Part shown: in pieces, positions 1 to 5,578 of the stretch
How positions within the stretch are numbered: the stretch's first letter is position 1
Layout of the letters: the number at the start of each line of letters is the position of its first letter
Assembly (NCBI GenBank): GCA_016777645.1
Contig: JADHRC010000097.1
Span: 1-6,117, forward strand
Source of the DNA: Alphaproteobacteria bacterium
GTDB lineage: Bacteria; Pseudomonadota; Alphaproteobacteria; Puniceispirillales; Marisalimonadaceae
Length of the DNA stretch: 6,117 bases
Direction: 5' to 3'
Program-made: the position numbers and the translations under genes
Notes under the pieces: model-generated
Databases searched by the model: none
The model's input: the letters and a program-made list of their open reading frames with translations, nothing else
Told to the model about the DNA's origin: nothing

Positions 1-279
1 AGAGCTTATTAGAACTTCTAATTTTGGTTTGTTACGAAGAAGTTTATTTACATCAATTTTTAAATGTTTTTCTAAGAAAAAAAATATTAATAGTGTTCCT
101 GCTACAAAACTACTTACTTGAATGTATGCATCTGCTATTAGAGATTTAATTAGTGCCCAAGTTTCATTGTTCATATTAAAGAATAATAAAGCAGCAATAA
201 GAAGGAAAACATAACTCAGCACCTGTTGGTACCGAATCATAATAGGTGTTATTGCAGGATTAGAATTAGTATGGTTCAT
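1..279 (-). CDS. N-terminus of a multi-pass membrane protein, possibly a metal (manganese-type) exporter; cut by the window edge
   Basis: The minus strand is open from an ATG at 279 to the left edge, giving 93 residues of an incomplete protein. A weak Shine-Dalgarno GAG lies four bases before the ATG. After a short polar N-terminus, residues 20-34 form a hydrophobic span and residues 53-69 a second, ending in a Phe-rich stretch followed by a basic segment (EKHLKID, KLLRNKPK). This reads as an inner-membrane protein with at least two helices. From memory, the stretch DAYIQVSSFVAGTLLIFFFLEKHLKID resembles the start of the putative 10-TM heavy-metal or manganese exporter family (ArsP_2-like). 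The diagnostic later part lies outside the window, so the function is a tentative inference. The gene is divergent from the esterase and shares its 219-bp upstream spacer, including a palindrome. An internal ATG at 238-240 is an alternative start but would come just before the first helix. Confidence 0.75.
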   Translation of the reverse strand, partial: MNHTNSNPAITPIMIRYQQVLSYVFLLIAALLFFNMNNETWALIKSLIADAYIQVSSFVAGTLLIFFFLEKHLKIDVNKLLRNKPKLEVLISS

Positions 280-306
280 TTTACTCTATAATTATCGCTT
301 AGACAC

Positions 307-337
307 CTTATATTGCATAAGACATATATAACGTCAA
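307..337 (-). promoter_or_regulatory. Possible sigma70-type promoter for the membrane-protein gene
   Basis: Read on the minus strand, TTGACG (332-337) is a five-of-six match to the -35 consensus. TATAAG (307-312) is a five-of-six match to the -10 consensus, but the spacer is 19 bp, longer than ideal. AATATA at 309-314 would give a 17-bp spacer with a poorer -10. Either choice leaves a leader of about 20-30 bases before the ATG at 279. Confidence 0.3.
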
Positions 338-350
338 CAAACTAATAAAG

Positions 351-364
351 TTAGCCATGGCTAA
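351..364. repeat. 14-bp perfect palindrome in a divergent promoter region; candidate operator
   Basis: TTAGCCATGGCTAA is an exact palindrome in the spacer between two divergently transcribed genes. It lies just upstream of the possible -35 box of the leftward gene and about 50 bp upstream of the -35 of the rightward esterase. That position fits an activator or shared-operator site for a dimeric regulator. It matches no operator consensus that I can name, and no regulator gene lies next to it in the window. Confidence 0.4.
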
Positions 365-414
365 TTTAAATAGTTATATTGTAAAAATCTAAATTTATAT
401 TTTTCTAATCATAA

Positions 415-443
415 TTGTTGTGTCTTTTTTTTAATTATATAAT
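415..443 (+). promoter_or_regulatory. Likely sigma70-type promoter of the esterase gene
   Basis: TTGTTG (415-420) and a consensus TATAAT (438-443) are separated by exactly 17 bp that contain a run of eight T. Transcription would start near 450, leaving a leader of about 50 bases before the ATG at 499. The leader includes the Shine-Dalgarno TAGGT at 486-490. This is the best promoter match in the window, though AT-rich DNA produces such matches fairly often. Confidence 0.5.
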
Positions 444-498
444 TTACTTATTAAAAATAATAAAAAGAAACTGGTTAAATGACATTAGGTATTAAATA

Positions 499-1452
499 AT
501 GCAAATTGATAAGGACACACAAGCATTAATTGATGAACGTGTAAAAAACAATGCCCCACCTCTTGAGAGTTTTACTCCCCAAGAACTTAGGGATATAAGA
601 GCAAAAATGGCAGAAACACCGCTTGAGTTAAGAGTTAACCTATCGCATGTTGATGATTTTTTTGTAGAAGGAACTCTTGGGCCAATAAAACTCAGAAAAT
701 ATTTTGATGGTATGTCTAGTAATGCCAATGGTGAAAAAAACCCTTTAATTATTTATTTCCATGGTGGCGGCTTTGTAATGGGTGATTTAGAAAGTCATGA
801 CCTTGTCTGTAGACACCTTTGTAAAGACACTAAAGCAACTGTAATAGCAGTTGATTATAAACTAGCTCCAGAAAATAAATTTCCTGCCTCAATCATTGAT
901 GCTCAAGATGCCATTATAAAGATTATAAAAGAAGCCGAAAATTTAAAAATAGATAAAAATAAAATTATATTATGTGGAGATAGTGCAGGAGGAGCTCTTG
1001 CTGCTGTGGGAACCATAATGTCGAGGGACAATATAGTTCCTAAAGTCCATGGTCAAATTTTAGTTTACCCTTGGGTTGATCTAACTATGTGTAGAAGGTC
1101 GATGGATATTAATCTTGAAGGTATGATTTTAAATAAAAGTACAATAGAGTATTTTGCAAATCATTATTTGAACTCCTATGAAGAACAAGTAGATTGGAGA
1201 GCTTCTCCAATTTTGACACCAGATTTGTCAGGGCTTCCAACAACCTATATTTTTGGAGCGGGACTAGATCCTTTAGTTGATGAAGGAGATGCTTTCAGAA
1301 GAAGACTCTTATCATTTGGAAACGAGGTTTATTATCGACTATTTCCTGGACAAATGCATGCATTTTTAAGTAACTCTGTCCAATTGCCAACTGCATTAAT
1401 TTGTCTTAAAGAGATGAGCGAAGCTGCAAAAAATATATTTTCAAAGTTATAA
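499..1452 (+). CDS. Alpha/beta hydrolase (esterase/lipase), hormone-sensitive-lipase family, GDSAG type
   Basis: This 317-residue protein has the typical length and motif order of the bacterial hormone-sensitive-lipase family (alpha/beta hydrolase fold 3), whose members hydrolyse carboxyl esters, usually of short acyl chains. The oxyanion-hole motif HGGG is at residues 88-91. The family block YKLAPENKFPA is at 120-130. The nucleophile elbow GDSAGG at 160-165 carries Ser162. The catalytic acid is probably Asp257 in GLDPLVDEG and the base His287 in GQMHAF, so the triad is complete. There is no signal peptide; the protein is probably cytoplasmic. The ATG at 499 has the Shine-Dalgarno AGGT eight bases upstream. 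The gene is transcribed alone, with its own promoter, toward the hydroxy-acid dehydrogenase, and its last six bases overlap that gene. The physiological ester is unknown; a link to the neighbouring hydroxy-acid genes is inferred from position only. Confidence 0.93.
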   Translation: MQIDKDTQALIDERVKNNAPPLESFTPQELRDIRAKMAETPLELRVNLSHVDDFFVEGTLGPIKLRKYFDGMSSNANGEKNPLIIYFHGGGFVMGDLESHDLVCRHLCKDTKATVIAVDYKLAPENKFPASIIDAQDAIIKIIKEAENLKIDKNKIILCGDSAGGALAAVGTIMSRDNIVPKVHGQILVYPWVDLTMCRRSMDINLEGMILNKSTIEYFANHYLNSYEEQVDWRASPILTPDLSGLPTTYIFGAGLDPLVDEGDAFRRRLLSFGNEVYYRLFPGQMHAFLSNSVQLPTALICLKEMSEAAKNIFSKL

Positions 1453-2592
1453 ATTGTTTTTAGTGTAAATATTATCGATGTTTAAATCATGAACATCTCT
1501 TCTTCCACAAAGTGCCATGGTCATGTCTGCTTCAGTTTTTATAATTTCAAGTGCTTTGGTAACACCTTCTTTACCTAAGGCACCTAATCCATATAAAAAT
1601 GCTCTTCCTATATAAGTACCCTTTGCCCCTAAACACATGGCTTTAACAACATCCTGCCCTGACCTTATTCCTCCATCTAAGTGAACTTCAACAAGTTTAC
1701 CTACTTTATCAACTATTTCTGGTAATATATTTATTGTAGAAGATGCGCCGTCAAGCTGCCTGCCACCATGATTAGAAACAATGATTGCATCAGCTCCAGT
1801 TTTAGCTGCTAAAAGTGCATCTTCTGGATCAAGTATTCCCTTGATTATTAACTTACCACCCCAACGCTTTCTAATCCAATCTACTTCCTTCCAATCAAGC
1901 TGCTGATCAAATTGTGTTCCTATCCAAGACCCTAGAGACCTGACATCTTTGATTCCATCAACGTGACCAACAATATTTCCAAAAAAATGATTTTTTGTTG
2001 TTAACATCCTTAAACACCACATAGGCCTACTTAGAACTTGATATATATGTTTCGGTACTAGTTTAGGGGGGGTTGATAGTCCGTTTCTTATATCTTTATG
2101 CCTTTGTCCTAGAAGTTGTAAATCTAAAGTCAAAACAAGTGCACTACATTTTGCTTCTTTTGCTCTATCAATAAGTCGTTCCATAAACTTCTTATCTTTC
2201 ATAACGTATAACTGAAACCAAAAAGGTTTTTTTGTTTTTTCAGCTACTGCCTCAATAGAACAGACACTCATAGTTGACAAAGTATACGGTATACCAAACT
2301 CTTCTGCAGCTTGAGCAGCTAATATTTCTCCATCTGCCCTTTGCATACCTGTTAGCCCTGTTGGAGCAATAGCTACAGGCATTGAAACTTTCTGGTCTAT
2401 CATCTTAGTCTCAAGTGTTCTGTTGGACATATCAATCGCCACCCTTTGCCTAAGTTTAATTTTTTGAAAATCAGAAACATTTTCATTATAAGTGGTTTCT
2501 GTCCAAGACCCAGAGTTGACGTAATCAAAAAACATTTTAGGAACTCTTTTTTTAGCTAAAATTTCTAGATCTTTAATTTCTAATATGTCCAT
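1447..2592 (-). CDS. FMN-dependent L-2-hydroxy-acid dehydrogenase (LldD / mandelate dehydrogenase-like)
   Basis: This 381-residue protein is a full-length member of the FMN-dependent alpha-hydroxy-acid dehydrogenase family, which oxidises L-2-hydroxy acids (lactate, glycolate, mandelate) to 2-oxo acids. The active-site set known from glycolate oxidase is present: Tyr24, Tyr129, Asp157, Arg164, Lys251, and the SNHGGRQLD block at 273-281 with base His275 and Arg278. The FMN-phosphate region is at 305-311 (HLDGGIRSG) and IGR at 328-330. Residues about 175-240 form the long variable loop 4 insertion that in bacterial LldD and mandelate dehydrogenase mediates membrane binding, so electrons probably go to the quinone pool rather than to oxygen. 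The APTG sequence at 76-79 puts Gly79 where mandelate dehydrogenase has Gly and glycolate oxidase has Ala. The exact substrate cannot be told; L-lactate is the default guess. The Shine-Dalgarno AAAGGA precedes the ATG. The gene converges on the esterase with a six-base overlap and is divergent from the NIPSNAP operon. Confidence 0.93.
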   Translation of the reverse strand: MDILEIKDLEILAKKRVPKMFFDYVNSGSWTETTYNENVSDFQKIKLRQRVAIDMSNRTLETKMIDQKVSMPVAIAPTGLTGMQRADGEILAAQAAEEFGIPYTLSTMSVCSIEAVAEKTKKPFWFQLYVMKDKKFMERLIDRAKEAKCSALVLTLDLQLLGQRHKDIRNGLSTPPKLVPKHIYQVLSRPMWCLRMLTTKNHFFGNIVGHVDGIKDVRSLGSWIGTQFDQQLDWKEVDWIRKRWGGKLIIKGILDPEDALLAAKTGADAIIVSNHGGRQLDGASSTINILPEIVDKVGKLVEVHLDGGIRSGQDVVKAMCLGAKGTYIGRAFLYGLGALGKEGVTKALEIIKTEADMTMALCGRRDVHDLNIDNIYTKNNL

Positions 2593-2621
2593 AAAATTTC
2601 CTTTTAATTTGTTAAGAATAA

Positions 2622-2650
2622 TTATTAATTAAAAATGGATAAAAACTCAA
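2622..2650 (-). promoter_or_regulatory. Possible promoter of the 2-hydroxy-acid dehydrogenase gene
   Basis: On the minus strand TTGAGT (2645-2650) and TAATAA (2622-2627) are separated by 17 bp. This would start transcription about 20 bases before the ATG at 2592. The 103-bp divergent spacer is nearly all A and T, so the match is only suggestive. No equally good promoter was found for the plus-strand operon on the other side of the spacer. Confidence 0.3.
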
Positions 2651-2685
2651 TCATACATTAATAATACTAAACATGATTTTATTTT

Positions 2686-2698
2686 GGAGATTGATTTG
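2686..2698 (+). promoter_or_regulatory. Shine-Dalgarno that fixes a TTG start for the NIPSNAP gene
   Basis: GGAG at 2686-2689 stands six bases before a TTG at 2696-2698. Starting there yields MNIFELRTYTL, the usual beginning of NIPSNAP proteins. An in-frame TTG at 2684 would overlap the Shine-Dalgarno itself and has no good site of its own. No in-frame ATG is available near the start. Confidence 0.7.
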
Positions 2699-3019
2699 AA
2701 TATTTTTGAATTAAGGACATACACCCTTCACGTAGGGAAATTAGCCAAAGCAATCCAAGTTTACGAAGAATTAGGTTGGCCGGCACTTAAAAAATATAAA
2801 AGTAATATCTTACAATATTATATTGGTGATGTAGGTGCACTTAATCAAATTATTCACGTTTGGGGTTTTGAAGATGACAACTTAAGAAGAGAATTATGGA
2901 AAAAAATATATGCTGATGAGGATTTTATAAAGTTTGCAACAGAATTTCGACCACTTGTAATAACTCAAGAAAATAAACTAATGACGGCAGCACCTTGGAT
3001 GCCAATATCTAATAAATAG
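2696..3019 (+). CDS. NIPSNAP-family protein (dimeric alpha/beta barrel fold)
   Basis: The protein has 107 residues from the TTG chosen here, the size of a single NIPSNAP domain. Typical family features are the opening FELRTYTLHVGK (about residues 3-14), the central YYIGDVGALNQIIHVWGFEDDNLRRELW (about 46-73) and the late F-IKFATEFRPLV followed by TQENKLMTAAPW. NIPSNAP domains adopt a ferredoxin-like dimeric barrel. Bacterial members have no agreed biochemical role but often sit in catabolic operons. Here the gene is ten bases upstream of the tartrate/D-malate dehydrogenase gene on the same strand and is almost certainly co-transcribed with it. An accessory or small-molecule-handling role in that pathway is an inference. 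An earlier in-frame TTG at 2684 would add four residues (MEID) but is less likely, because the Shine-Dalgarno would lie inside the coding region. Confidence 0.88.
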   Translation: MNIFELRTYTLHVGKLAKAIQVYEELGWPALKKYKSNILQYYIGDVGALNQIIHVWGFEDDNLRRELWKKIYADEDFIKFATEFRPLVITQENKLMTAAPWMPISNK

Positions 3020-3029
3020 GATTTTTTTT

Positions 3030-4100
3030 ATGACAAAAAATAAATATAACATAGCAGTAATTCCAGGCGATGGGATAGGTACTGAAGTAATGCCAGAAGC
3101 ATTAAAGGTATTAGAGAGAGTATCTAATAAATATGGAATTAATCTTCAGTTAGATCATTTTGATTTTAGCTCATATGAATATTATTCTAAACATGGGCAA
3201 ATGATGCCTGATGACTGGAAAACTCAAATTGGATCTCATGATGCTTTGTTTTTTGGAGCTGTAGGTTGGCCAGAAAAAATCCCCGATCATGTATCTTTAT
3301 GGGGATCATTATTAAAATTCAGAAGAGAATTTGACCAGTACATTAATCTAAGACCGGTTAAATTAATGCCAGGGGTCCCTTCTCCTCTAGCCAACAAAAA
3401 GCCGGGAGACATAAATTTTTATATTATTCGAGAAAATACAGAAGGAGAGTATTCTTCAATTGGAGGTAAAATGTTTCCTGATACGGATAGGGAAATCGTA
3501 ATGCAAGAAACTATTATGTCCAGAGTTGGTGTAGATAGAGTTCTCAAATTTGCGTTTGAGTTAGCACAAAAGTCTGAAAAAAAACATTTAACATCTGCAA
3601 CAAAATCAAATGGTATATCTATAACTATGCCTTATTGGGATGAAAGAGTAGAGACAATGGCCAAAAAATACTCTGATGTTAAATGGGATAAATATCATAT
3701 TGATATACTTTGCGCACATTTTGTTCTTAACCCTGAAAAATTTAATGTCGTTGTTGCCTCAAACTTATTTGGTGACATTTTATCAGATTTAGGTCCAGCT
3801 TGTACTGGAACAATAGGTATAGCACCTTCGGGTAATATAAACCCAGAAAAAAACTTTCCTTCATTATTTGAACCAGTCCATGGATCCGCTCCTGACATAG
3901 CTGGAAAAGGAATAGCAAATCCAATTGGACAGATATGGGCAGGAGCAATGATGCTCGAACATCTAGGACATAAAAATGCCTCAGATAATATTGTAAAAGC
4001 TATTGAAGAAGTTTTAGAGAAGGAGGAATATAGAACTGGAGACCTTGGAGGAAAAGCTAGCACTTCATCATGTGGTTCAGCTATAGCTGATGCAATTTAA
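3030..4100 (+). CDS. ttuC: Tartrate dehydrogenase / D-malate dehydrogenase (decarboxylating), isocitrate/isopropylmalate dehydrogenase superfamily
   Basis: This is a 356-residue, full-length member of the NAD-dependent beta-decarboxylating dehydrogenases. GDGIGTEV at 13-20 opens the fold. DHVSLWGSLLKFRREFDQYINLRP at 86-109 is the block typical of the TtuC/DmlA subgroup and carries substrate arginines Arg98 and Arg108. RENTEGEYSS at 134-143 holds Arg134 and Tyr141. Lys192, Asp225, Asp249 and Asp253 complete the catalytic and divalent-metal sites. EPVHGSAPDIAGKGIANP at 281-298 is the NAD-binding loop region. The Trp-Gly at 91-92 replaces the Glu/Leu-type recognition segment of isopropylmalate dehydrogenase, favouring small substrates such as D-malate (to pyruvate plus CO2) or tartrate. 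The two activities cannot be separated by reading. AGGA at 3018-3021 is the Shine-Dalgarno, separated from the ATG by eight T. The gene is second in the operon after NIPSNAP. Its stop overlaps the convergent SDR gene by four bases. Confidence 0.92.
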   Translation: MTKNKYNIAVIPGDGIGTEVMPEALKVLERVSNKYGINLQLDHFDFSSYEYYSKHGQMMPDDWKTQIGSHDALFFGAVGWPEKIPDHVSLWGSLLKFRREFDQYINLRPVKLMPGVPSPLANKKPGDINFYIIRENTEGEYSSIGGKMFPDTDREIVMQETIMSRVGVDRVLKFAFELAQKSEKKHLTSATKSNGISITMPYWDERVETMAKKYSDVKWDKYHIDILCAHFVLNPEKFNVVVASNLFGDILSDLGPACTGTIGIAPSGNINPEKNFPSLFEPVHGSAPDIAGKGIANPIGQIWAGAMMLEHLGHKNASDNIVKAIEEVLEKEEYRTGDLGGKASTSSCGSAIADAI

Positions 4101-4861
4101 CTCCTAGATGACATTCTCTCTTTTAATTTCTGCATACCTCCAATCCATCTGGAATAATTATTAGCTTTATTTTGAAAGTAACCCAAAACTTGATCATGTG
4201 GTGAAATTAAGAATATTTCGTCTTTGATTGCTTTAATAACTTTACCTGCCACTTCTTCAGGTTTCATCATACCATCTAAAGCAGACACTTCATTTTCTCT
4301 TCCTTTTATCATGTCTGTTTCCACTGCTTGTGGGCATAAAACTGAAACACCTATCCCCTTTTTCCCATATGTAATTGCAAGCCATTCAGCTAGACCTATT
4401 GCTGCATGCTTAGTAGTAGAATATGTAATAGAATCTATATGACTAAGTAATCCAGCTGCAGAGGCTGTATTAACTAAATAGCCACTTCCACGTTCTAACA
4501 TCCCTGGGATTAACTTTTTTGCAGCAAAAACATGTGACATTACATGAAGGTTCCAATTTTTACTCCAGTCTTGAATACTGACTTGTTCATCTCCAAGAGA
4601 TAAAATTCCAGCATTAGAACAGAAAATATCAATCAAACCAAATTGACTATTAATTTCGTCAATTAAATTATGAAAAGAAGTCTCATTTGTAACATCACAT
4701 TCCTTAAAAATAATTTTTTCATTATTAATATTGGTGTTATTGAAATTTATATCTATAAGCACAACTACTTTGGGATTTTCTAATAATATTTTTTTTGCAA
4801 TAGCAAATCCAATTCCCTTAGCCCCTCCTGTTATGGCTATAACTTTATTCTTTATGTCCAC
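4097..4861 (-). CDS. Short-chain dehydrogenase/reductase (classical SDR)
   Basis: The protein has 254 residues, the normal length for a classical SDR. The dinucleotide motif TGGAKGIG is at 11-18. An acidic residue at the end of beta-2 (Asp37 in LIDI) favours NAD(H) over NADP(H). Other motifs are CDV at 55-57, NAG at 83-85, Asn104, Ser134 in NTASAAG, and Tyr147-x3-Lys151 in YSTTK, so the catalytic tetrad is intact. The tail beyond about 225 is basic and unremarkable. The substrate is unknown, since this family covers sugars, steroids, acyl chains and hydroxy acids. The start is a GTG at 4861, seven bases after the Shine-Dalgarno AAAGG, which abuts the stop of the upstream regulator gene 11 bases away. 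Regulator and SDR are therefore likely one operon. The gene converges on the tartrate/D-malate dehydrogenase gene with a four-base overlap. Confidence 0.92.
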   Translation of the reverse strand: MDIKNKVIAITGGAKGIGFAIAKKILLENPKVVVLIDINFNNTNINNEKIIFKECDVTNETSFHNLIDEINSQFGLIDIFCSNAGILSLGDEQVSIQDWSKNWNLHVMSHVFAAKKLIPGMLERGSGYLVNTASAAGLLSHIDSITYSTTKHAAIGLAEWLAITYGKKGIGVSVLCPQAVETDMIKGRENEVSALDGMMKPEEVAGKVIKAIKDEIFLISPHDQVLGYFQNKANNYSRWIGGMQKLKERMSSRS

Positions 4862-4872
4862 AAGAAAACCTT

Positions 4873-5361
4873 TTATATCAAATTTTGAGTTTTAAGTTCT
4901 TTACAAACTACATCCATAAAACGACCTAAATTTTCAACTTCTTTTTTATTAAATGTGTTTGCTAAATACTCCGTATTTTCTTCACTAGACATTAATATAA
5001 CACCTTTTTTCTTAGAATAGGAAACCCAATTTTTCATTATTAACTTTTTAATCTGCCTTCTAACAGTTTCGATGCTGAGCGAGGTTAATTCTGATATTAA
5101 ACTATATGTGAGCACACTAGATGATTTCAATTCAGCTTTAGAAATTTGGAACCATAACTTAACTGCATCGTCTCTTAGTTTTGAATTTGTAGTGTATGTT
5201 AAAAGTAATACATGATGCCAGCATACGACTTGAAATATTAGATACCCATTTGCACTCCCCCAGACCTTTACCGCAGTTTTAGATCTCTCAATTTCAAAAG
5301 ATAGGAAATGATGCCATACAGATAAAAAGTTTTTTTCAAGAAAAACTTCCATTTTATCCAT
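4873..5361 (-). CDS. Winged-helix DNA-binding regulator with a helical N-terminal domain
   Basis: This 162-residue protein is probably a transcription factor. Residues 85-110 (YSLISELTSLSIETVRRQIKKLIMKN) have the spacing of a helix-turn-helix, with the recognition helix at about 97-109. The segment WVSYSKKKGVIL at 112-123 fits the wing. The pattern E-L-T-x-L-S-I-E-T-V-R-R is close to that of CRP-type and related winged helices. The N-terminal 70 residues look helical and hydrophobic (for example LIFQVVCWHHVLLL at 41-54), perhaps a dimerisation or sensing domain. No cyclic-nucleotide domain or signal peptide is seen. I do not recognise a named family, though alphaproteobacterial proteins with this layout exist to my recollection. 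The ATG at 5361 is eight bases from a strong GGAGG; an in-frame ATG at 5352 is too far from it. The gene probably controls itself and the SDR 11 bases downstream, and perhaps the adjacent operon. The dyad over its ribosome site supports autoregulation. Confidence 0.8.
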   Translation of the reverse strand: MDKMEVFLEKNFLSVWHHFLSFEIERSKTAVKVWGSANGYLIFQVVCWHHVLLLTYTTNSKLRDDAVKLWFQISKAELKSSSVLTYSLISELTSLSIETVRRQIKKLIMKNWVSYSKKKGVILMSSEENTEYLANTFNKKEVENLGRFMDVVCKELKTQNLI

Positions 5362-5384
5362 TAACTAAACCTCCAATTTAGTTA
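5362..5384. repeat. 23-bp dyad with the regulator gene's Shine-Dalgarno in its centre
   Basis: Read on the minus strand, TAACTAAA and TTTAGTTA are perfect 8-bp inverted arms separated by seven bases (TTGGAGG), and the ATG follows at once. The GGAGG ribosome site is therefore entirely in the loop. As DNA this could be an operator at which the encoded winged-helix protein represses itself. As RNA it would be a weak, A/U-rich hairpin (one G-C pair) that presents the site in a loop. The symmetry is seen directly; either role is an inference. Confidence 0.5.
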
Positions 5385-5449
5385 TAAATAAAGGCTATAG
5401 TAAATTTAAATTAATAAAACATTTAATTCATTAACATCTTAATTACTAA

Positions 5450-5489
5450 GTGAGCTCAGTTCAGCTAGTTGGAAATAAACTGAGCCCAC
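5450..5489. repeat. Strong imperfect inverted repeat (11 of 12 pairs), possible RNA stem-loop
   Basis: GTGAGCTCAGTT (5450-5461) pairs with AACTGAGCCCAC (5478-5489) with one mismatch (5453 against 5486), leaving a 16-base loop. Eight of the pairs are uninterrupted, and the stem is G+C-rich compared with its surroundings. It is too far from either start codon to be a ribosome-site hairpin, and there is no T run after it on either strand, so it is not a simple terminator. A leader RNA or small RNA stem is possible. Confidence 0.45.
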
Positions 5490-5509
5490 AAACACCATTA
5501 AGATACATT

Positions 5510-5549
5510 GATTGCCCTTTAACAATCAGATTGTTTCTCGAATCGAGAA
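5510..5549. repeat. Cluster of overlapping short inverted repeats with alternative pairings
   Basis: AACAAT-CAG-ATTGTT (5521-5535) is a 6-bp hairpin. It is immediately followed by TTCTCGA-A-TCGAGAA (5535-5549), a perfect 15-base odd palindrome. CAATC at 5523-5527 can pair instead with GATTG at 5510-5514, excluding the first hairpin. Mutually exclusive helices of this kind are found in regulatory leaders, but short ones also arise by chance. Confidence 0.35.
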
Positions 5550-5578
5550 TTAAAAACGTAGACATGTTTATAGCTTAC

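Noticed and set aside
492..728. 78-codon minus-strand frame over the start of the esterase
   Set aside because: It is antisense to a clear gene with a proper start and has no supporting signal.
1352..1365. 14-bp perfect palindrome AAATGCATGCATTT in the esterase gene
   Set aside because: It encodes the conserved Gln-Met-His-Ala-Phe around the catalytic His, so protein coding explains it and no regulatory role is needed.
2673..2698. ATG at 2673 as a start for the NIPSNAP gene
   Set aside because: It is in a different frame and meets TGA within eight codons. The TTG at 2696, with GGAG six bases before it, fits the family N-terminus.
3695..4063. 122-codon minus-strand frame (and a shorter one at 3742-3948)
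   Set aside because: Both are antisense to the fully conserved catalytic and NAD-binding blocks of the tartrate/D-malate dehydrogenase, have no ribosome site, and show no domain.
4224..4442. 72-codon plus-strand frame inside the SDR gene
   Set aside because: It is antisense to the SDR catalytic region, with no ribosome site or recognisable protein.
5406..5442. Repeated TTAA motifs suggestive of CtrA sites
   Set aside because: CtrA boxes need TTAA-N7-TTAA. The copies here are spaced by other distances (two of them by four bases), as expected in A/T-rich DNA.
5450..5500. tRNA-like or integron attC-like sequence (AGCTCAGTT, GTTGGAA)
   Set aside because: No acceptor, anticodon or T arms can be drawn, and the attC core GTTRRRY with its matching partner is absent.
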